44,286 nucleotides of DNA from Paenibacillus sp. 1_12 (GCF_900114475.1 NZ_FOTE01000031.1:1-44286), one strand, 5' to 3'; shown: positions 27,190-35,600, counted from the stretch's first letter. The notes: generated by a model not told the origin, from the sequence alone. A program made the numbers and translations.

Positions 27190-27620
27190 GCTGATCCCTT
27201 CTTTCTTTTAAATAAACAATTCACCTCCCACACTTTGCAGTTTTTCATAATACAATGCTAACCAAGCAACTGCCCCAAGGCTTAAAGACAGAATGCCGAT
27301 GATGAATTGCCTTCGGAATGAAATCGGAGAGCCGGATTTACATAATAGGTGATTTCGAAAATGCAAGGGAATACCCCTATAACAATCCAGAATGTAGATG
27401 ATGCAGTCAGCCCGAAAGATTTGGCTGCTTTTGGCAGCGCTTATTATCTTTTGTGTTCATGATGACGAGAACAATAGTAATTCCGAAGAGGAATGTAACA
27501 GCCCTTCCCTTCATACCCATGACATTGTTTGTTTTCACGCTATTTGAATCATGCTTTAATTATGCGCTTCTTTTAAGGCAAAACCTCGGTCCAGTTTGTG
27601 TTTCATTAGTTCTATTATAA
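27190..27620. other. remnant of a membrane protein gene, no intact gene
   Basis: Minus-strand pieces read hydrophobic (MGMKGRAVTFLFGITIVLVIM near 27510; TFWIVIGVFPCIFEITYYVN near 27370) but are separated by stops and shifts. It may be a decayed small membrane protein between the MFS gene and its regulator. Confidence 0.35.
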
Positions 27621-27890
27621 TTGAATAATAAAACAACAGTTTTATATGCACTGAGCGATCCCATTCGCTTGTTAATCGTTTCGGACCTCTACAAAGGATG
27701 TGAACTGGCATGTGGGGACTTCGAACCCCGTTTTGAAATCCACGATATCTCATCATGCCCGCACATTAAGAGAACTGGCGTCGTAAGAGTTTGCATACAA
27801 GATACCCAGCGGTCATATTCTTGAGGACCTAGGATCTAGAATTACGTTTCCCTGGATTATTAACATCTATACTGTCCTCTTACGAAGCTT
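27621..27890 (+). pseudogene. ArsR-family regulator, frameshifted
   Basis: From a TTG start: TVLYALSDPIRLLIVSDLYKG, then GCELACGDFEPRFEI. A shift near 27745 is followed by ARTLRE in one frame and GVVRVCIQDTQRSYS in another; near 27840 the frame changes again into RFPWIINIYTVL-type sequence. The conserved H-x-x-TLREAG recognition block is therefore broken. It would have controlled the divergent MFS gene. Confidence 0.6.
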
Positions 27891-28260
27891 CCGATGATAA
27901 ACCAAAGCTACTCCATCTGGAGTAAATTCCAAAGAAAGTACAATGAGCTAACCTACTGATGAAATGGTAGAAATTCTAAAGGAGATTACTCTCTAACTAG
28001 CTACGGTTTGATTTGTTGCGTATTCGCTTGGTTAGCCGGTCGCTATTACGTTAGTAAAAAATAGGAAATATCGTATTGTACAAGCAAATAAAAAAATGGG
28101 TGCATCCATCTTCTTTAACAAAATAAGCCAAGCTGCCATTATGATCGACTCAATACTTTGGATACTCAAAATGTGCTAGTACTGTTTGCACTTTTCAAGA
28201 ATGGCTTACGGTTGATTCAGCACCCCATCTATTCATTCCAGGTCAAATCTTTGGACAGAT
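27891..28260. other. intergenic stretch, no gene called
   Basis: No supported frame; AT-rich with many stops. Confidence 0.35.
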
Positions 28261-29154
28261 TTAATTAGATAGTCCAAGTTGACTTATTTGTTCCTGAAGA
28301 AGCTCGGTAAATTTTAGAACTGTTTGCCCCCTATATTTCTCCTTGTGATAAATTAGTCCAACTTGCCGACTAAATGGGGCTTCCTCAATACTCAATGTTC
28401 TTATTCCAGGCCTGTTCCACTGCTTAATCAAGGTTTCTGAAAGGATAGAGCCCCCGACTCCTGCTTCAATAAGGTTGATAATTGATTCAATAGAATCGGT
28501 TTCGATGGTAGGTCGTAAATGAATATTCCTGAGGCTGCAGATAGCATCAATCTGCTGCCGACACTGATAATTCTCAGGAAACAAAACAAGAGAGAGGTTC
28601 TTAAGATCCTCTAGGCTTACTTCGGGTCTCTCCGCTAGGGGATGGCCAGCATTGACTGCTAAATAAAGCTTATCGTTGTATAGGGGCTGGGAAACGATTC
28701 GTTCATCATGAACAGGAGTAATAGTAAGAGCAAGGTCGATCTCGTTATGAAGCAAGCGTTCCGCAACATTGTCCGCGGTGATGATTCTAACCTGAACTTC
28801 TGAATAAGCGTCATGAAAATCCGGCAGCAGACGGCAAACAAGCGAATTTAATTCCCCCGGCAAAACCCCCATGGAAAGACGTCCTCGTTTGATCTCTTGC
28901 AGTTCCTGAATTTCTTCCAGTGCGCTTTCAAGGCTGTGAAATACGGTATGGCAATGTTTTAGCAAAATAAATCCTGCCTCAGTAATTGCTGTCTTCTTTC
29001 CTATCCGATCGAATAAAGGTAAACCCAATTCGTCTTCAAGTGCTTTTATCTGGTGGCTAAGTGTAGGCTGCGTGACACCTAACTTCTCGGATGCTCTTGT
29101 AAAATGCAGCTCGTGACAGACTTCCATGAAATATTCCAATTGCCGGATTTCCAT
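28261..29154 (-). CDS. LysR-family transcriptional regulator (CynR-like)
   Basis: 297 aa, full length. N-terminal winged HTH (MEIRQLEYFMEVCHELHFTR, VTQPTLSHQIKALEDELG, residues 1-60). A linker helix follows, then a type-2 periplasmic-binding effector domain (GRLSMGVLPGELNSLV to about 290). The residue pattern GVLPG and LVLFPENYQCRQQIDAI resembles CynR/CysL-type regulators (inference). It has GGAGG before the ATG. It follows the HD-domain gene on the same strand but is separated from it by a terminator, so it has its own promoter. Its likely target is the HD gene. Confidence 0.88.
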   Translation of the reverse strand: MEIRQLEYFMEVCHELHFTRASEKLGVTQPTLSHQIKALEDELGLPLFDRIGKKTAITEAGFILLKHCHTVFHSLESALEEIQELQEIKRGRLSMGVLPGELNSLVCRLLPDFHDAYSEVQVRIITADNVAERLLHNEIDLALTITPVHDERIVSQPLYNDKLYLAVNAGHPLAERPEVSLEDLKNLSLVLFPENYQCRQQIDAICSLRNIHLRPTIETDSIESIINLIEAGVGGSILSETLIKQWNRPGIRTLSIEEAPFSRQVGLIYHKEKYRGQTVLKFTELLQEQISQLGLSN

Positions 29155-29252
29155 CCTGTACCTCCAGTTTCCTGAACTCTTTATAGAATCATATTTTAAT
29201 CAACGATTTCGAGTCATAGTCAGCTACATTATAGATAATTTTAGATAAACAA

Positions 29253-29286
29253 AACAATCCCCGACAGCTGTCCGACGGGGATTGTT
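29253..29286 (-). terminator. terminator after the HD-domain gene
   Basis: AACAATCCCCG and CGGGGATTGTT, perfect 11-bp arms, followed on the minus strand by TTGTTTATC. Clear stop signal 38 bp beyond the HD gene. Confidence 0.85.
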
Positions 29287-29323
29287 AAGAGCAGCTTTTA
29301 AAGAATCGATTTGCTAAAAAATC

Positions 29324-29962
29324 TTATTCGTGCCATGGCGAATGAAGTACACAATCGCAAAAATCGGTGCGTTTGAAGCCCGGGAGCAACCGGGCACATA
29401 CATCTGCCTTGATATTGCCAAAGGTCGTTTCCGGTTTATGAGCAAACCCCTCAAGAAATGCCGGTAAAATTTTGTTCTTAAATCCATCGCGCGGATAAGC
29501 CGATGTTACTTGGTTTCGCATCTCTTCAGTAAGTGCATCAAAGTTTTCTCCCATAACATCATAGCCAACGCCAGTGTAAATCAAGGCGACTTCCGATTCT
29601 TTATACTGGGCCACTCCAATGGTTGTATGCAAGGCGATGGCATCCCATACGAGCCGCGCAGATTCTTCCGGTACTCCATAACTTCGTAAAAAATTACGTG
29701 CTGCATTAGCTCCGTCCACCTCAAATCGTTTATCTGGACTGCTGTAGTGCTTGGTAAGTCCTAGGTCGTGGAACAAAGCGCTGATATACAGCAGCTCTGA
29801 ATCATACTTAACATTATTTCTTTTTCCCATCAGTGCACCAAATAGGTACACCCGGTGGGAATGATTCCATAGTAAGTCGTTTCCAAACTCTCGAAGCATC
29901 TCTGCGGCTGCTTTAGCCAACGCGCTGTCTGGTATTTGAATTTCTGCAACAAAGTTTGACAT
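29324..29962 (-). CDS. HD-domain protein, cyanamide-hydratase-like
   Basis: 212 aa. HD metal-site residues: NHSHRVYLFG (His34), FHDLG (His65-Asp66), and a later His in IALHTTIGV (about 122) with Asp in VGYDVMG. The NHSxRVY and FEVDGAxAA blocks are typical of the Ddi2/Cah cyanamide-hydratase-like branch, which hydrates cyanamide to urea; other members act on unrelated substrates. AAGGAGG precedes the ATG by eight bases. A LysR regulator follows. The real substrate is not known. Confidence 0.8.
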   Translation of the reverse strand: MSNFVAEIQIPDSALAKAAAEMLREFGNDLLWNHSHRVYLFGALMGKRNNVKYDSELLYISALFHDLGLTKHYSSPDKRFEVDGANAARNFLRSYGVPEESARLVWDAIALHTTIGVAQYKESEVALIYTGVGYDVMGENFDALTEEMRNQVTSAYPRDGFKNKILPAFLEGFAHKPETTFGNIKADVCARLLPGFKRTDFCDCVLHSPWHE

Positions 29963-30363
29963 GAACAGATCCTCCTTATAAATTAGTTTAATTAGGGTTG
30001 TTTACGAAGTTAATTGTATGTTTTAAATAATCATTGATCAATATTATTGTTTCTATTATTATCATAGATATTACGCATGATTTTATCCATAGATACTTCG
30101 GAATCGTTATACTCTCAACCCGGACGAGACAACAGGAAGATCGCCAGCCGGCCGCAGCAGCTCCGTGCGGACCGGAAGTACCAGAAAGCTGGCGGCTGTC
30201 AGCTGAAAATAAAGTTTTCTTTGAAATAAAAAAAGACCCACCTCCACTTGAACTGCCCCTTATTTTTTAAACTAACGTTACCCGTCAGAGCTGAATACCC
30301 CGCAGAACAAAAGTCGAATCTTGATTTTATTGTGAAATAAGCCAAACACTTGATAAATAGCTT
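29963..30363. other. promoter region plus mixed-composition stretch
   Basis: The left part holds the promoter of the HD gene (30013-30042). The right part (about 30120-30260) is GC-rich and unlike its surroundings; TTGAACTGCCCC and CTAACG (30248-30280) resemble the short motif family. No gene is supported. Confidence 0.4.
30013..30042 (-). promoter_or_regulatory. promoter of the HD gene with palindromic operator
   Basis: Minus strand TTGATC, 17 bp, TACAAT. The -35 box lies within the perfect palindrome ATTGATCAAT (30033-30042), itself inside a longer AATAAT ... ATTATT near-palindrome. This is a plausible LysR or other regulator site. Confidence 0.55.
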
Positions 30364-30479
30364 ATCGGCAATCGGTATACTTTCTTGGCCTTTTTCGGCA
30401 TTCGGTACATATTCTTAACATTGCAAAAAAACCGCAATTTACGCGGTAATTAATCGGCTCATATTTTTGTCATCCGACA
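30364..30479 (-). repeat. R5: eroded copy of the dispersed repeat
   Basis: Two weak sites (GTATACTTTCTTGGCC, GTACATATTCTTAAC); the inverted third site is deleted; then the hairpin CCGCG-TAAAT-TGCGG with TTTTTTT on the minus strand, and GCTCATATTTTTGTC ending CCGACA. It adjoins the 3' end of the SDR fragment. Confidence 0.65.
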
Positions 30480-30815
30480 TATTTCTATATAACATAACAC
30501 CACTTGCCCGGGCACGATGCAATTGATGACGATGTCCTTGGGACCGAATTCCTTGGTCAATTGACGTGTCAACTGCTCGACCGCCCCCTTCGTTGCTGCA
30601 TAAACGCTGTACGTTGGGAGGATTGCGCCCGATACGGACGTCGAGAAAGGGTATGATACCGATGCGGCAAAGGCTATTTGCTTTTTAGGAGATAATGCTA
30701 TTTCTTGAGTGGAGCTATCGTTAGGTTTTCTTATCCAAGTTACATACCCATATAAGCTAGAAATACAATCCTCACCAAGAATAGTACCGTCTAAAAAAGT
30801 TGAATGACTTTGCAA
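30459..30815 (-). pseudogene. chimeric frame: unknown start fused to SDR C-terminal segment
   Basis: 118 aa. Residues 1-56 start MQSHSTFLDGTILGEDC (HAD-like LDGTxLG opening) and continue with sequence I cannot place. From residue about 57 the frame is SDR: FSTSVSGAILPTYSVYAATK (catalytic Ser, Tyr and Lys in SVYAATK), GAVEQLTRQLTKEF, NCIVPGQV. It ends with residues coded by R5. About 37 bp around the join are shared with the truncated SDR gene at 24547 (GATACGGACGTCGAGAA and flanks). Confidence 0.75.
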
Positions 30816-30818
30816 TTG

Positions 30819-31544
30819 TCAGTCAATTAGAGAAACTTTGTCATTCACGTGAATTTCGCCAGTTTTTATAACAGAAGCATATACTCCAAAAAAATTATTT
30901 CGCTCTTTCACAATAGTTTTCAAAAGCGTGGCATCTTTTTCAGCAGTATCAGGGTTAACAGTAACAATCATGCACCTCTCACAATGTCGTTTTAATTCGA
31001 TTTCCACTTCATTTCCTATTTTTATCCGTTTTCCAAACCACGTTTCCTCAACAAAAGGAACTTTCTCAATTAATGTGAGTAATAGATTAGGACGGAAACG
31101 CCTGTAATTTACTTCTTTCCCCCATATTTCTTTAATTTTTTGTAATGAAGCGTCCGTTACCAATTGTAAATGTTCTTCCTCAATTGCCCCCAAAGGAATA
31201 AAAGAAGGAGAATATTGTATAGGAGAAATAGCTCGTTTCGATTTATTTTCTAACTGTTTAATCAGCTCTTCATGTTCCCAATCGAAAATTTCACCTTCTG
31301 GTGTCGTGATCTCAACCTTAGGAAATTTTTCTATTAGCTCTTCTCCCACAAATCTTGCATTATATAATGCCATTTCTGGGAATTGTGTTATTGTTAGATA
31401 CTTTCCAGGTCTTGTTTCGTCTAAAAAAGCATGGCTACGGTCTCCATATAAACCATATTTCATCACTTTAGTTTTTTGTACACTTTCTCCATGGAACGAT
31501 TTAACGGGATGACGAACAATTTCTTTTATGTGACCGATTAGCAT
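30819..31544 (-). CDS. MOSC-domain protein
   Basis: 241 aa with an N-terminal MOSC beta-barrel (LIGHIKEIVRHPVKSFHGES, GLYGDRSHAFLDE) followed by the MOSC core. The conserved cysteine is in HCERCMIVTVNPDT (about 191-204), and FFGVYASVIKTGEI follows. These proteins are molybdenum-cofactor sulfurase-like and carry sulfur or reduce N-hydroxylated compounds. An AGGAGG lies upstream of the ATG. It stands alone, and no molybdenum enzyme is nearby. Confidence 0.88.
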   Translation of the reverse strand: MLIGHIKEIVRHPVKSFHGESVQKTKVMKYGLYGDRSHAFLDETRPGKYLTITQFPEMALYNARFVGEELIEKFPKVEITTPEGEIFDWEHEELIKQLENKSKRAISPIQYSPSFIPLGAIEEEHLQLVTDASLQKIKEIWGKEVNYRRFRPNLLLTLIEKVPFVEETWFGKRIKIGNEVEIELKRHCERCMIVTVNPDTAEKDATLLKTIVKERNNFFGVYASVIKTGEIHVNDKVSLID

Positions 31545-31858
31545 TTCAATTCCTAAGCCTCCTATTCTTCTCTCGCAAATAAGTCGAAGATTACCTTATA
31601 CAACTATTATGTCCTGGTCGGTAGATTTAATGATTAGAATCAACCATAGGAATTAACAAAGCGTTCAAATAAAGAGCAAATCATTCTCATAAGTTTTGTG
31701 ATTTTTCGTGCCGATTTAGTATTTCGATTCTACAATAATTTTAAAAGAGTTTTCTATGCGTAAAAGATTGATATTTTTGTGTATCTACTGTTTCTTAGTA
31801 CTGTTAAAATTTAGTTCTACGTTTATTTGTTTATTCTTTCTAAAATAATAAACAAAAT
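31545..31858. other. AT-rich gap, no gene called
   Basis: No supported gene; MOSC promoter elements are expected in the left part but none is clear. Confidence 0.35.
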
Positions 31859-31906
31859 AAAATAGAGCCAAGAACAATATAATACAAGCGCTCAAGGCTC
31901 TATTTT
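31859..31906. terminator. bidirectional terminator-like hairpin
   Basis: AAAATAGAGCC (31859-31869) and GGCTCTATTTT (31896-31906), perfect 11-bp arms with AT-rich edges. Confidence 0.6.
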
Positions 31907-32137
31907 ATTAACATCGTCAGGGATGGTTAATTTCGTTTTTACAGTTAGGATTACCGCGCCATAACCCTGTATTAGATTCTTGATAGATAAATAGGATAAA
32001 CGAAATAGCTGAAAATTCTTTAAAGTCAATAGAGCCGCTATTAAGCAAGTGATATATCCAATGACAGAATATTTCGGCCATGTCAGTTCACTCAGCAATA
32101 CCAGTGCCAGTGACCATGTTTCCAAATCTGGAAACAC
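31892..32137 (-). CDS. hypothetical, possibly a gene remnant
   Basis: 81 aa, family not recognised. One hydrophobic segment (YSVIGYITCLIAALLTL) is followed by a basic, then soluble end (VKTKLTIPDDVNKIEP). Its stop lies in the terminator hairpin. No good ribosome site is seen, so this may be the 3' part of a longer gene. Confidence 0.25.
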   Translation of the reverse strand: MFPDLETWSLALVLLSELTWPKYSVIGYITCLIAALLTLKNFQLFRLSYLSIKNLIQGYGAVILTVKTKLTIPDDVNKIEP

Positions 32138-32148
32138 CTAGACTTGGA

Positions 32149-32345
32149 TCACCTCAATAAATAACGTACTTGATAGACGGTTACGAACAGATAAGATGAT
32201 ATGGCTTCTTCCACGAAAAATCTGATGTTATCCATGTTGAAAAGCTTCACGGGCAGTAGTATCCACACCGATGGAATTGGAAATTCCGCACAGAACAATA
32301 GTATCGATACCGCGGCAGCGCAGCTGCAAATTCCTCTCACGCCTA
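32149..32345 (-). pseudogene. isochorismatase-family remnant
   Basis: Minus-strand reading gives [20 protein letters not shown] then [16 protein letters not shown], then frame loss. This matches the catalytic-cysteine block of the intact isochorismatase at 34901-35473 ([30 protein letters not shown]). The N-terminal half is absent. It is a second, decayed relative 2.6 kb away. Confidence 0.75.
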
Positions 32346-32437
32346 TCAGCTGTGGATTCTGATCCTCGCCGGCTTAGGGAGCCTTCCTAATGAAGAGGGC
32401 ACCCTCTTAGGAGAGGTTGCTCTGATCAATTCGTAGC

Positions 32438-33253
32438 TTATTTCTGCGGAGTCATGTTGTTGTAGATGTTCGTCGCGTTGGCCTTGCCCGTGCTGACGTC
32501 ATCGGTCGTGAAGCCGGATACGATGTTGCCGACCTTGAACTCCTTCTGCAGCAGTTCCTCCGAGGGCGCGGCGGCCGTCGGGCCGTCGATGCCCATCTTC
32601 GTCTCCGGCGTTACCGTGATCCACAGATCGCCGATCTTGAAGCTCTTGCCGTCCGCGCTCACTTCGGAGATGACGCCGTCGATGTTGACGGCAGCCTTGC
32701 CTTTAATCGCGGGCTTCGCTTTGCTGTCCTTCTCCAACGCGAAGAGGTTGTAGATCACGTCGGCCGTAACCTTGCCGGTGCTGACGTCCTTGGAGGTGTA
32801 GCCGGACACGATGTCGCCGACTTGGAAGTTCTTCTGCAGCAGCTCTTCAGAAGGATTCGCCGCCGTCGGTACGCTGCTGCCCAGCTTCGTTTGATCCGTA
32901 ACGTCTACCCACAGGTCGCCCACCTTGAAACTCTTACCGTCCGCGCTCACCTCGGATATGACGCCGTCGATATTGACCGCCACCTTGCCCATGATCGGAG
33001 GCTTCGCCGTCGCGGTAGCCGCGGGCGGCGACGAAGGCGTCGTCGCCGGAGAGTTATGATTCAACGCGAGAATGCCCACCGCGAGCACCGCGCACGTCGC
33101 GATGCCCGCCGTCCAACCTATTACTTTTCTCTTCTTCGCCAATTCCATGTTCATCCGCTCCTTATGATCCATCAATTTTTTGTAGGTTGCTTCTTGGAAA
33201 TCATCGCTGGTCTTCAAATGGGACATCGCGGACTTATAAACAGACTTCTTCAT
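32438..33253 (-). CDS. membrane-anchored partner of the ECF sigma factor, with duplicated domain
   Basis: 271 aa. The cytoplasmic N-terminus (1-44, AYKSAMSHLKTSDDFQEATYKK-like helical, basic) is followed by a membrane helix (WTAGIATCAVLAVGILAL, about 48-65), a Pro/Ala/Thr linker, and two nearly identical blocks of about 82 residues (starting GKVAVNIDGVISEVSADGKS and GKAAVNIDGVISEVSADGKS), each ending with a VSTGK-x-x-A segment. The outer part resembles DUF5666-like beta domains. It overlaps the sigma gene by 20 bp, so it is probably the anti-sigma factor; the anti-sigma domain itself is not recognisable. Confidence 0.75.
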   Translation of the reverse strand: MKKSVYKSAMSHLKTSDDFQEATYKKLMDHKERMNMELAKKRKVIGWTAGIATCAVLAVGILALNHNSPATTPSSPPAATATAKPPIMGKVAVNIDGVISEVSADGKSFKVGDLWVDVTDQTKLGSSVPTAANPSEELLQKNFQVGDIVSGYTSKDVSTGKVTADVIYNLFALEKDSKAKPAIKGKAAVNIDGVISEVSADGKSFKIGDLWITVTPETKMGIDGPTAAAPSEELLQKEFKVGNIVSGFTTDDVSTGKANATNIYNNMTPQK

Positions 33254-33731
33254 CCTTCATGCCTCCAATCTTCTCCTTAAGGAGCGCGCGCCCTCTCGCC
33301 AGCCATGTCCCAACCGTGGCGGGTTTGGCTTCAAGGATCGTCGCGATCTCCTGGATGGAATAGCCTTCGTAATAGTGCAGATGGATCGGAATCCGATACT
33401 TCTTGTCCAAGGCTAGCACGGTGTGCAGAACGTCGCTTTCTTCCTTGGGGAGGTAGCTCAGGTCTTCGGGAACCGGGTTGCGGCTTCGGAACCACCCGGC
33501 CTTCAGCATATTTTTGCTTTTATTAATGGTCGTTCGAATTAGCCAGGCTTTTTCGTGTTCGCCGTTTTCGAATACGGGGCGCTTCTGCAAATAAGAGAGG
33601 AAGACGTCCTGCGCTACTTCTTCCGCGTCCGCCGTGTTCTTCAAGTAGGCGAAGGCGATCTTGATCAAGCTTTGCGAATAAAGATCCAAAGCCCGTCGCA
33701 CAGATTCATTGAGCTCAAATGAATTGTACAC
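33234..33731 (-). CDS. ECF-type RNA polymerase sigma factor
   Basis: 165 aa from the GTG at 33731, eight bases after GGAGG; a longer frame to 33755 has no site. Sigma-70 region 2 (LIKIAFAYLKNTADAEEVAQDVFLSYLQ, about 20-50) and region 4.2 (YRIPIHLHYYEGYSIQEIATIL, KPATVGTWLARGRALLKE, about 110-155) are intact. It overlaps the next gene, a membrane-bound partner, a typical sigma/anti-sigma pair that responds to an envelope signal. The target promoters are not known. Confidence 0.92.
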   Translation of the reverse strand: MYNSFELNESVRRALDLYSQSLIKIAFAYLKNTADAEEVAQDVFLSYLQKRPVFENGEHEKAWLIRTTINKSKNMLKAGWFRSRNPVPEDLSYLPKEESDVLHTVLALDKKYRIPIHLHYYEGYSIQEIATILEAKPATVGTWLARGRALLKEKIGGMKDEEVCL

Positions 33732-33865
33732 CTCAGCACCTCCTTTCACTTTCAATACAACTGGGCGCTCGATTATTTTTCATTGGGAGCGAATATTTTT
33801 TAGAAAATAACCTCTGCTTGGCTCTAGACGAGCCGAGACCCGCAAAGGAATGCAGCCTTCCAGCA

Positions 33866-33897
33866 ATAAAAAATCCCACCTCTTGAAGAGACGGGAT
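33866..33897 (-). terminator. rho-independent terminator
   Basis: Minus strand ATCCCGTCTCTTC-AAGAG-GTGGGAT then TTTTTTATTG. It follows the small frame at 33913 and precedes the sigma gene's promoter region. Confidence 0.65.
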
Positions 33898-33912
33898 ACC
33901 TGCAGGTTCATG

Positions 33913-34044
33913 CTATCCGATTCGATCGCTCCGGCCAAGTCCGAGCGCTACCTCTCCTTCCACCATCCACCGCTCGATCAGCCGATCAAGGCGCTCCCGG
34001 AGCGACTCTCTCTCCGCTCCTGTCTCAACAAGCACCCTATGCAA
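33913..34044 (-). CDS. possible small protein (Spo0E-like end)
   Basis: 43 aa from a TTG or GTG start, ending at 33913 just before a terminator. SLRERLDRLIERWMVEG resembles the S-x3-LDxLI C-terminal motif of Spo0E-type phosphatases, but the rest of that family's signature is missing. It may be a fragment. Confidence 0.25.
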   Translation of the reverse strand: MHRVLVETGAERESLRERLDRLIERWMVEGEVALGLGRSDRIG

Positions 34045-34322
34045 ACCATTGATCGGTTGCTTGTTCGGTTATAATCTTAAGTGCGTTTTATATAGTAATA
34101 ATGATAAATATAATATTTTTTTTTCATAATTTATATTAATAATGTATGAATGTGATAAATACCACACGGTTATAGCCGTGGCTTCTCGCAAGCTGCAGGA
34201 GTAGGTGACGCGGTGCTTGCCAGCAGCTACAAACGGTTGAGACGGAGATCAATCAAATTCCTTTTTCGATATCCCTAAGCTATCCTCCCGTTTGCGTGAC
34301 AAAAAAAGTCATGAACCGGATT

Positions 34323-34466
34323 CGTCGGGAATGAGATCAAGTTCTTGTCAAAATCGGGAATGTGATCAAGTTCTTGTCATTGGGTTTTGACAAGAACTTG
34401 ATCACATAAAATAAAAATCCGCGATTTACGCCGCTATTCATGAGATAATGTTCTTGTCACCCGACA
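34323..34466 (-). repeat. R6: 144-bp dispersed repeat
   Basis: Closest to R1. Sites GATCAAGTTCTTGTC, TGATCAAGTTCTTGTC, inverted GACAAGAACTTGATCAC, GATAATGTTCTTGTC; ends CGTCGG / CCGACA. Compared with R1, site 2 changed GGAACAA to TGATCAA and inverted site 3 changed TTGTTCC to TTGATCA: matching changes on both sides. The hairpin stem is weaker here. Confidence 0.8.
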
Positions 34467-34900
34467 CCCAATCGCCAATGGGTCGGTAATGTTCCATTCT
34501 ACATTCATAATCCCGAAAGGAACGATCGGACAACGCTCGACGATTTGCTCACACAGCTTCACGATAGCGTTAGCTGACATAAAATATTTCATGTCGATCT
34601 TCTAGCAAACGTTTTGTGAAACTTCAAATGTATAAGGATGCATCTCATTAGACGGATCACCACCACGCATAACTGCCCTTTACTTCAACGGACAACGGCA
34701 GTCGATCGTGTGCCGACTGCCGTTGTGTCGTGTTTGAACTACAGTTCTGCGTTAGCTGAATAGCTATTTTTCAAGTATTACGAGGGAATAGACCGTATTC
34801 ACTCCTCCACTCCTCTATATTAGTCATAAATTCGTGACTCCCCTAACAAAATTAGCCCTTGGAAAACGAATTATTCCAAGGGCCTATCAATACGTTTAGT
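34467..34900. other. gene scrap and long hairpin
   Basis: 34467-34620 reads on the minus strand as an open stretch (KKIDMKYFMSANAIVKLCEQ, RCPIVPFGIMNVEWN) of no family I recognise, cut at the left by R6. ACAACGGCAGTCG / CGACTGCCGTTGT (34692-34726) is a perfect 13-bp inverted repeat followed by TTGAACTACAG and GTTAGCTGAATAG, part of the short dispersed motif family. Confidence 0.45.
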
Positions 34901-35473
34901 TTACGACTCTTGTATTGCAGAAATAATTTCTTCTGTGCTCCGGATTCGTCCAATACGAGGAAAGATGAAATTTTTGACATGGTCATGCTCTGCTTGCGTA
35001 AATCCAGTCATGGCGTCTATCGCAAATATGAGATTATAACCATGCATAAATGCTTCTCGTGCCGTTGTGTCTACCCCAAGTCCTGTAGCAATGCCGCATA
35101 ATACAATGGTATCTATCCCTCGGCGACGCAGTTGCAAATCTAACTCCGTACCATAAAAGGCACCCCATTGTTTTTTTGTAATGATATGATCTGTATCCCT
35201 TACGCGCATTTCTGGAACAATTTGATCCCATCCATTCGGTAAATTTAACATAGGCGGCGCAATATCAAGTTTGGGGTTCGGAATATCTTTCATATCTTTA
35301 CTGGAAACCCGAACTATCATAACCAATGAGCCTTGCTCCCGAAAAGTATCAGCCAAGTCTGCTGCGTTTGAGATCACCTGCTCTGCCGAATAAGGCGCAT
35401 ATTGTTTACCAAGCCATTTTTGCAAGTCGATCACCACAAGTGCTGTTTTTTTGGGATCTAACAGTCGTTCCAT
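34901..35473 (-). CDS. isochorismatase-family cysteine hydrolase
   Basis: 190 aa, full length. Catalytic triad visible: Asp in ALVVIDLQKW (about 16), Lys in IITKKQWGAFYGTELD (about 101) and Cys in [22 protein letters not shown] (about 126). The cis-peptide G-I-A-T region is also typical. Members hydrolyse isochorismate, nicotinamide or related amides; which one is unknown here. GGAG precedes the ATG. It is divergent from a TetR-type regulator with a shared palindromic operator, so it is probably inducible by that regulator's ligand. A decayed relative is at 32149. Confidence 0.92.
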   Translation of the reverse strand: MERLLDPKKTALVVIDLQKWLGKQYAPYSAEQVISNAADLADTFREQGSLVMIVRVSSKDMKDIPNPKLDIAPPMLNLPNGWDQIVPEMRVRDTDHIITKKQWGAFYGTELDLQLRRRGIDTIVLCGIATGLGVDTTAREAFMHGYNLIFAIDAMTGFTQAEHDHVKNFIFPRIGRIRSTEEIISAIQES

Positions 35474-35503
35474 TTTAAGGCCACTCTCCTTGTTTTTTTG
35501 GTT

Positions 35504-35566
35504 TTGACTTAATGTTCAATAAATTGAACTATAGTTTTTGACTTTATGTTCATTATTATGTACAAT
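35504..35566. promoter_or_regulatory. divergent promoter/operator region between isochorismatase and TetR genes
   Basis: A strong plus-strand promoter TTGACT, 17 bp, TACAAT (35538-35566) serves the TetR gene. A palindrome GTTCAAT-AA-ATTGAAC lies at 35514-35529, between the two genes and close to the minus-strand start. TTCA half-sites recur in the spacer (ATGTTCATT). This looks like the TetR operator. Confidence 0.7.
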
Positions 35567-35600
35567 TAGTCACAATTAGTCAAGTGGGAGGTAAATCTTA

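Larger units (their letters stand above)
33732..34322. other. intergenic stretch with terminator and possible small frame
   Basis: It holds the sigma-factor promoter (not identified), a terminator (33866-33897), a possible 43-codon frame on the minus strand (33913-34044) and AT-rich sequence at 34081-34160. ACGGTTATAGCCGT (34174-34187) is a small hairpin. Confidence 0.4.

Noticed and set aside
32822-33280. Arg-rich plus-strand frame across the sigma-factor region
   Set aside because: Low-complexity antisense of the membrane-anchored partner gene; no start signals.
33913-34044. A firm Spo0E assignment
   Set aside because: Only the S-x3-LDxLI-like segment matches; the frame is too short and may be a scrap.
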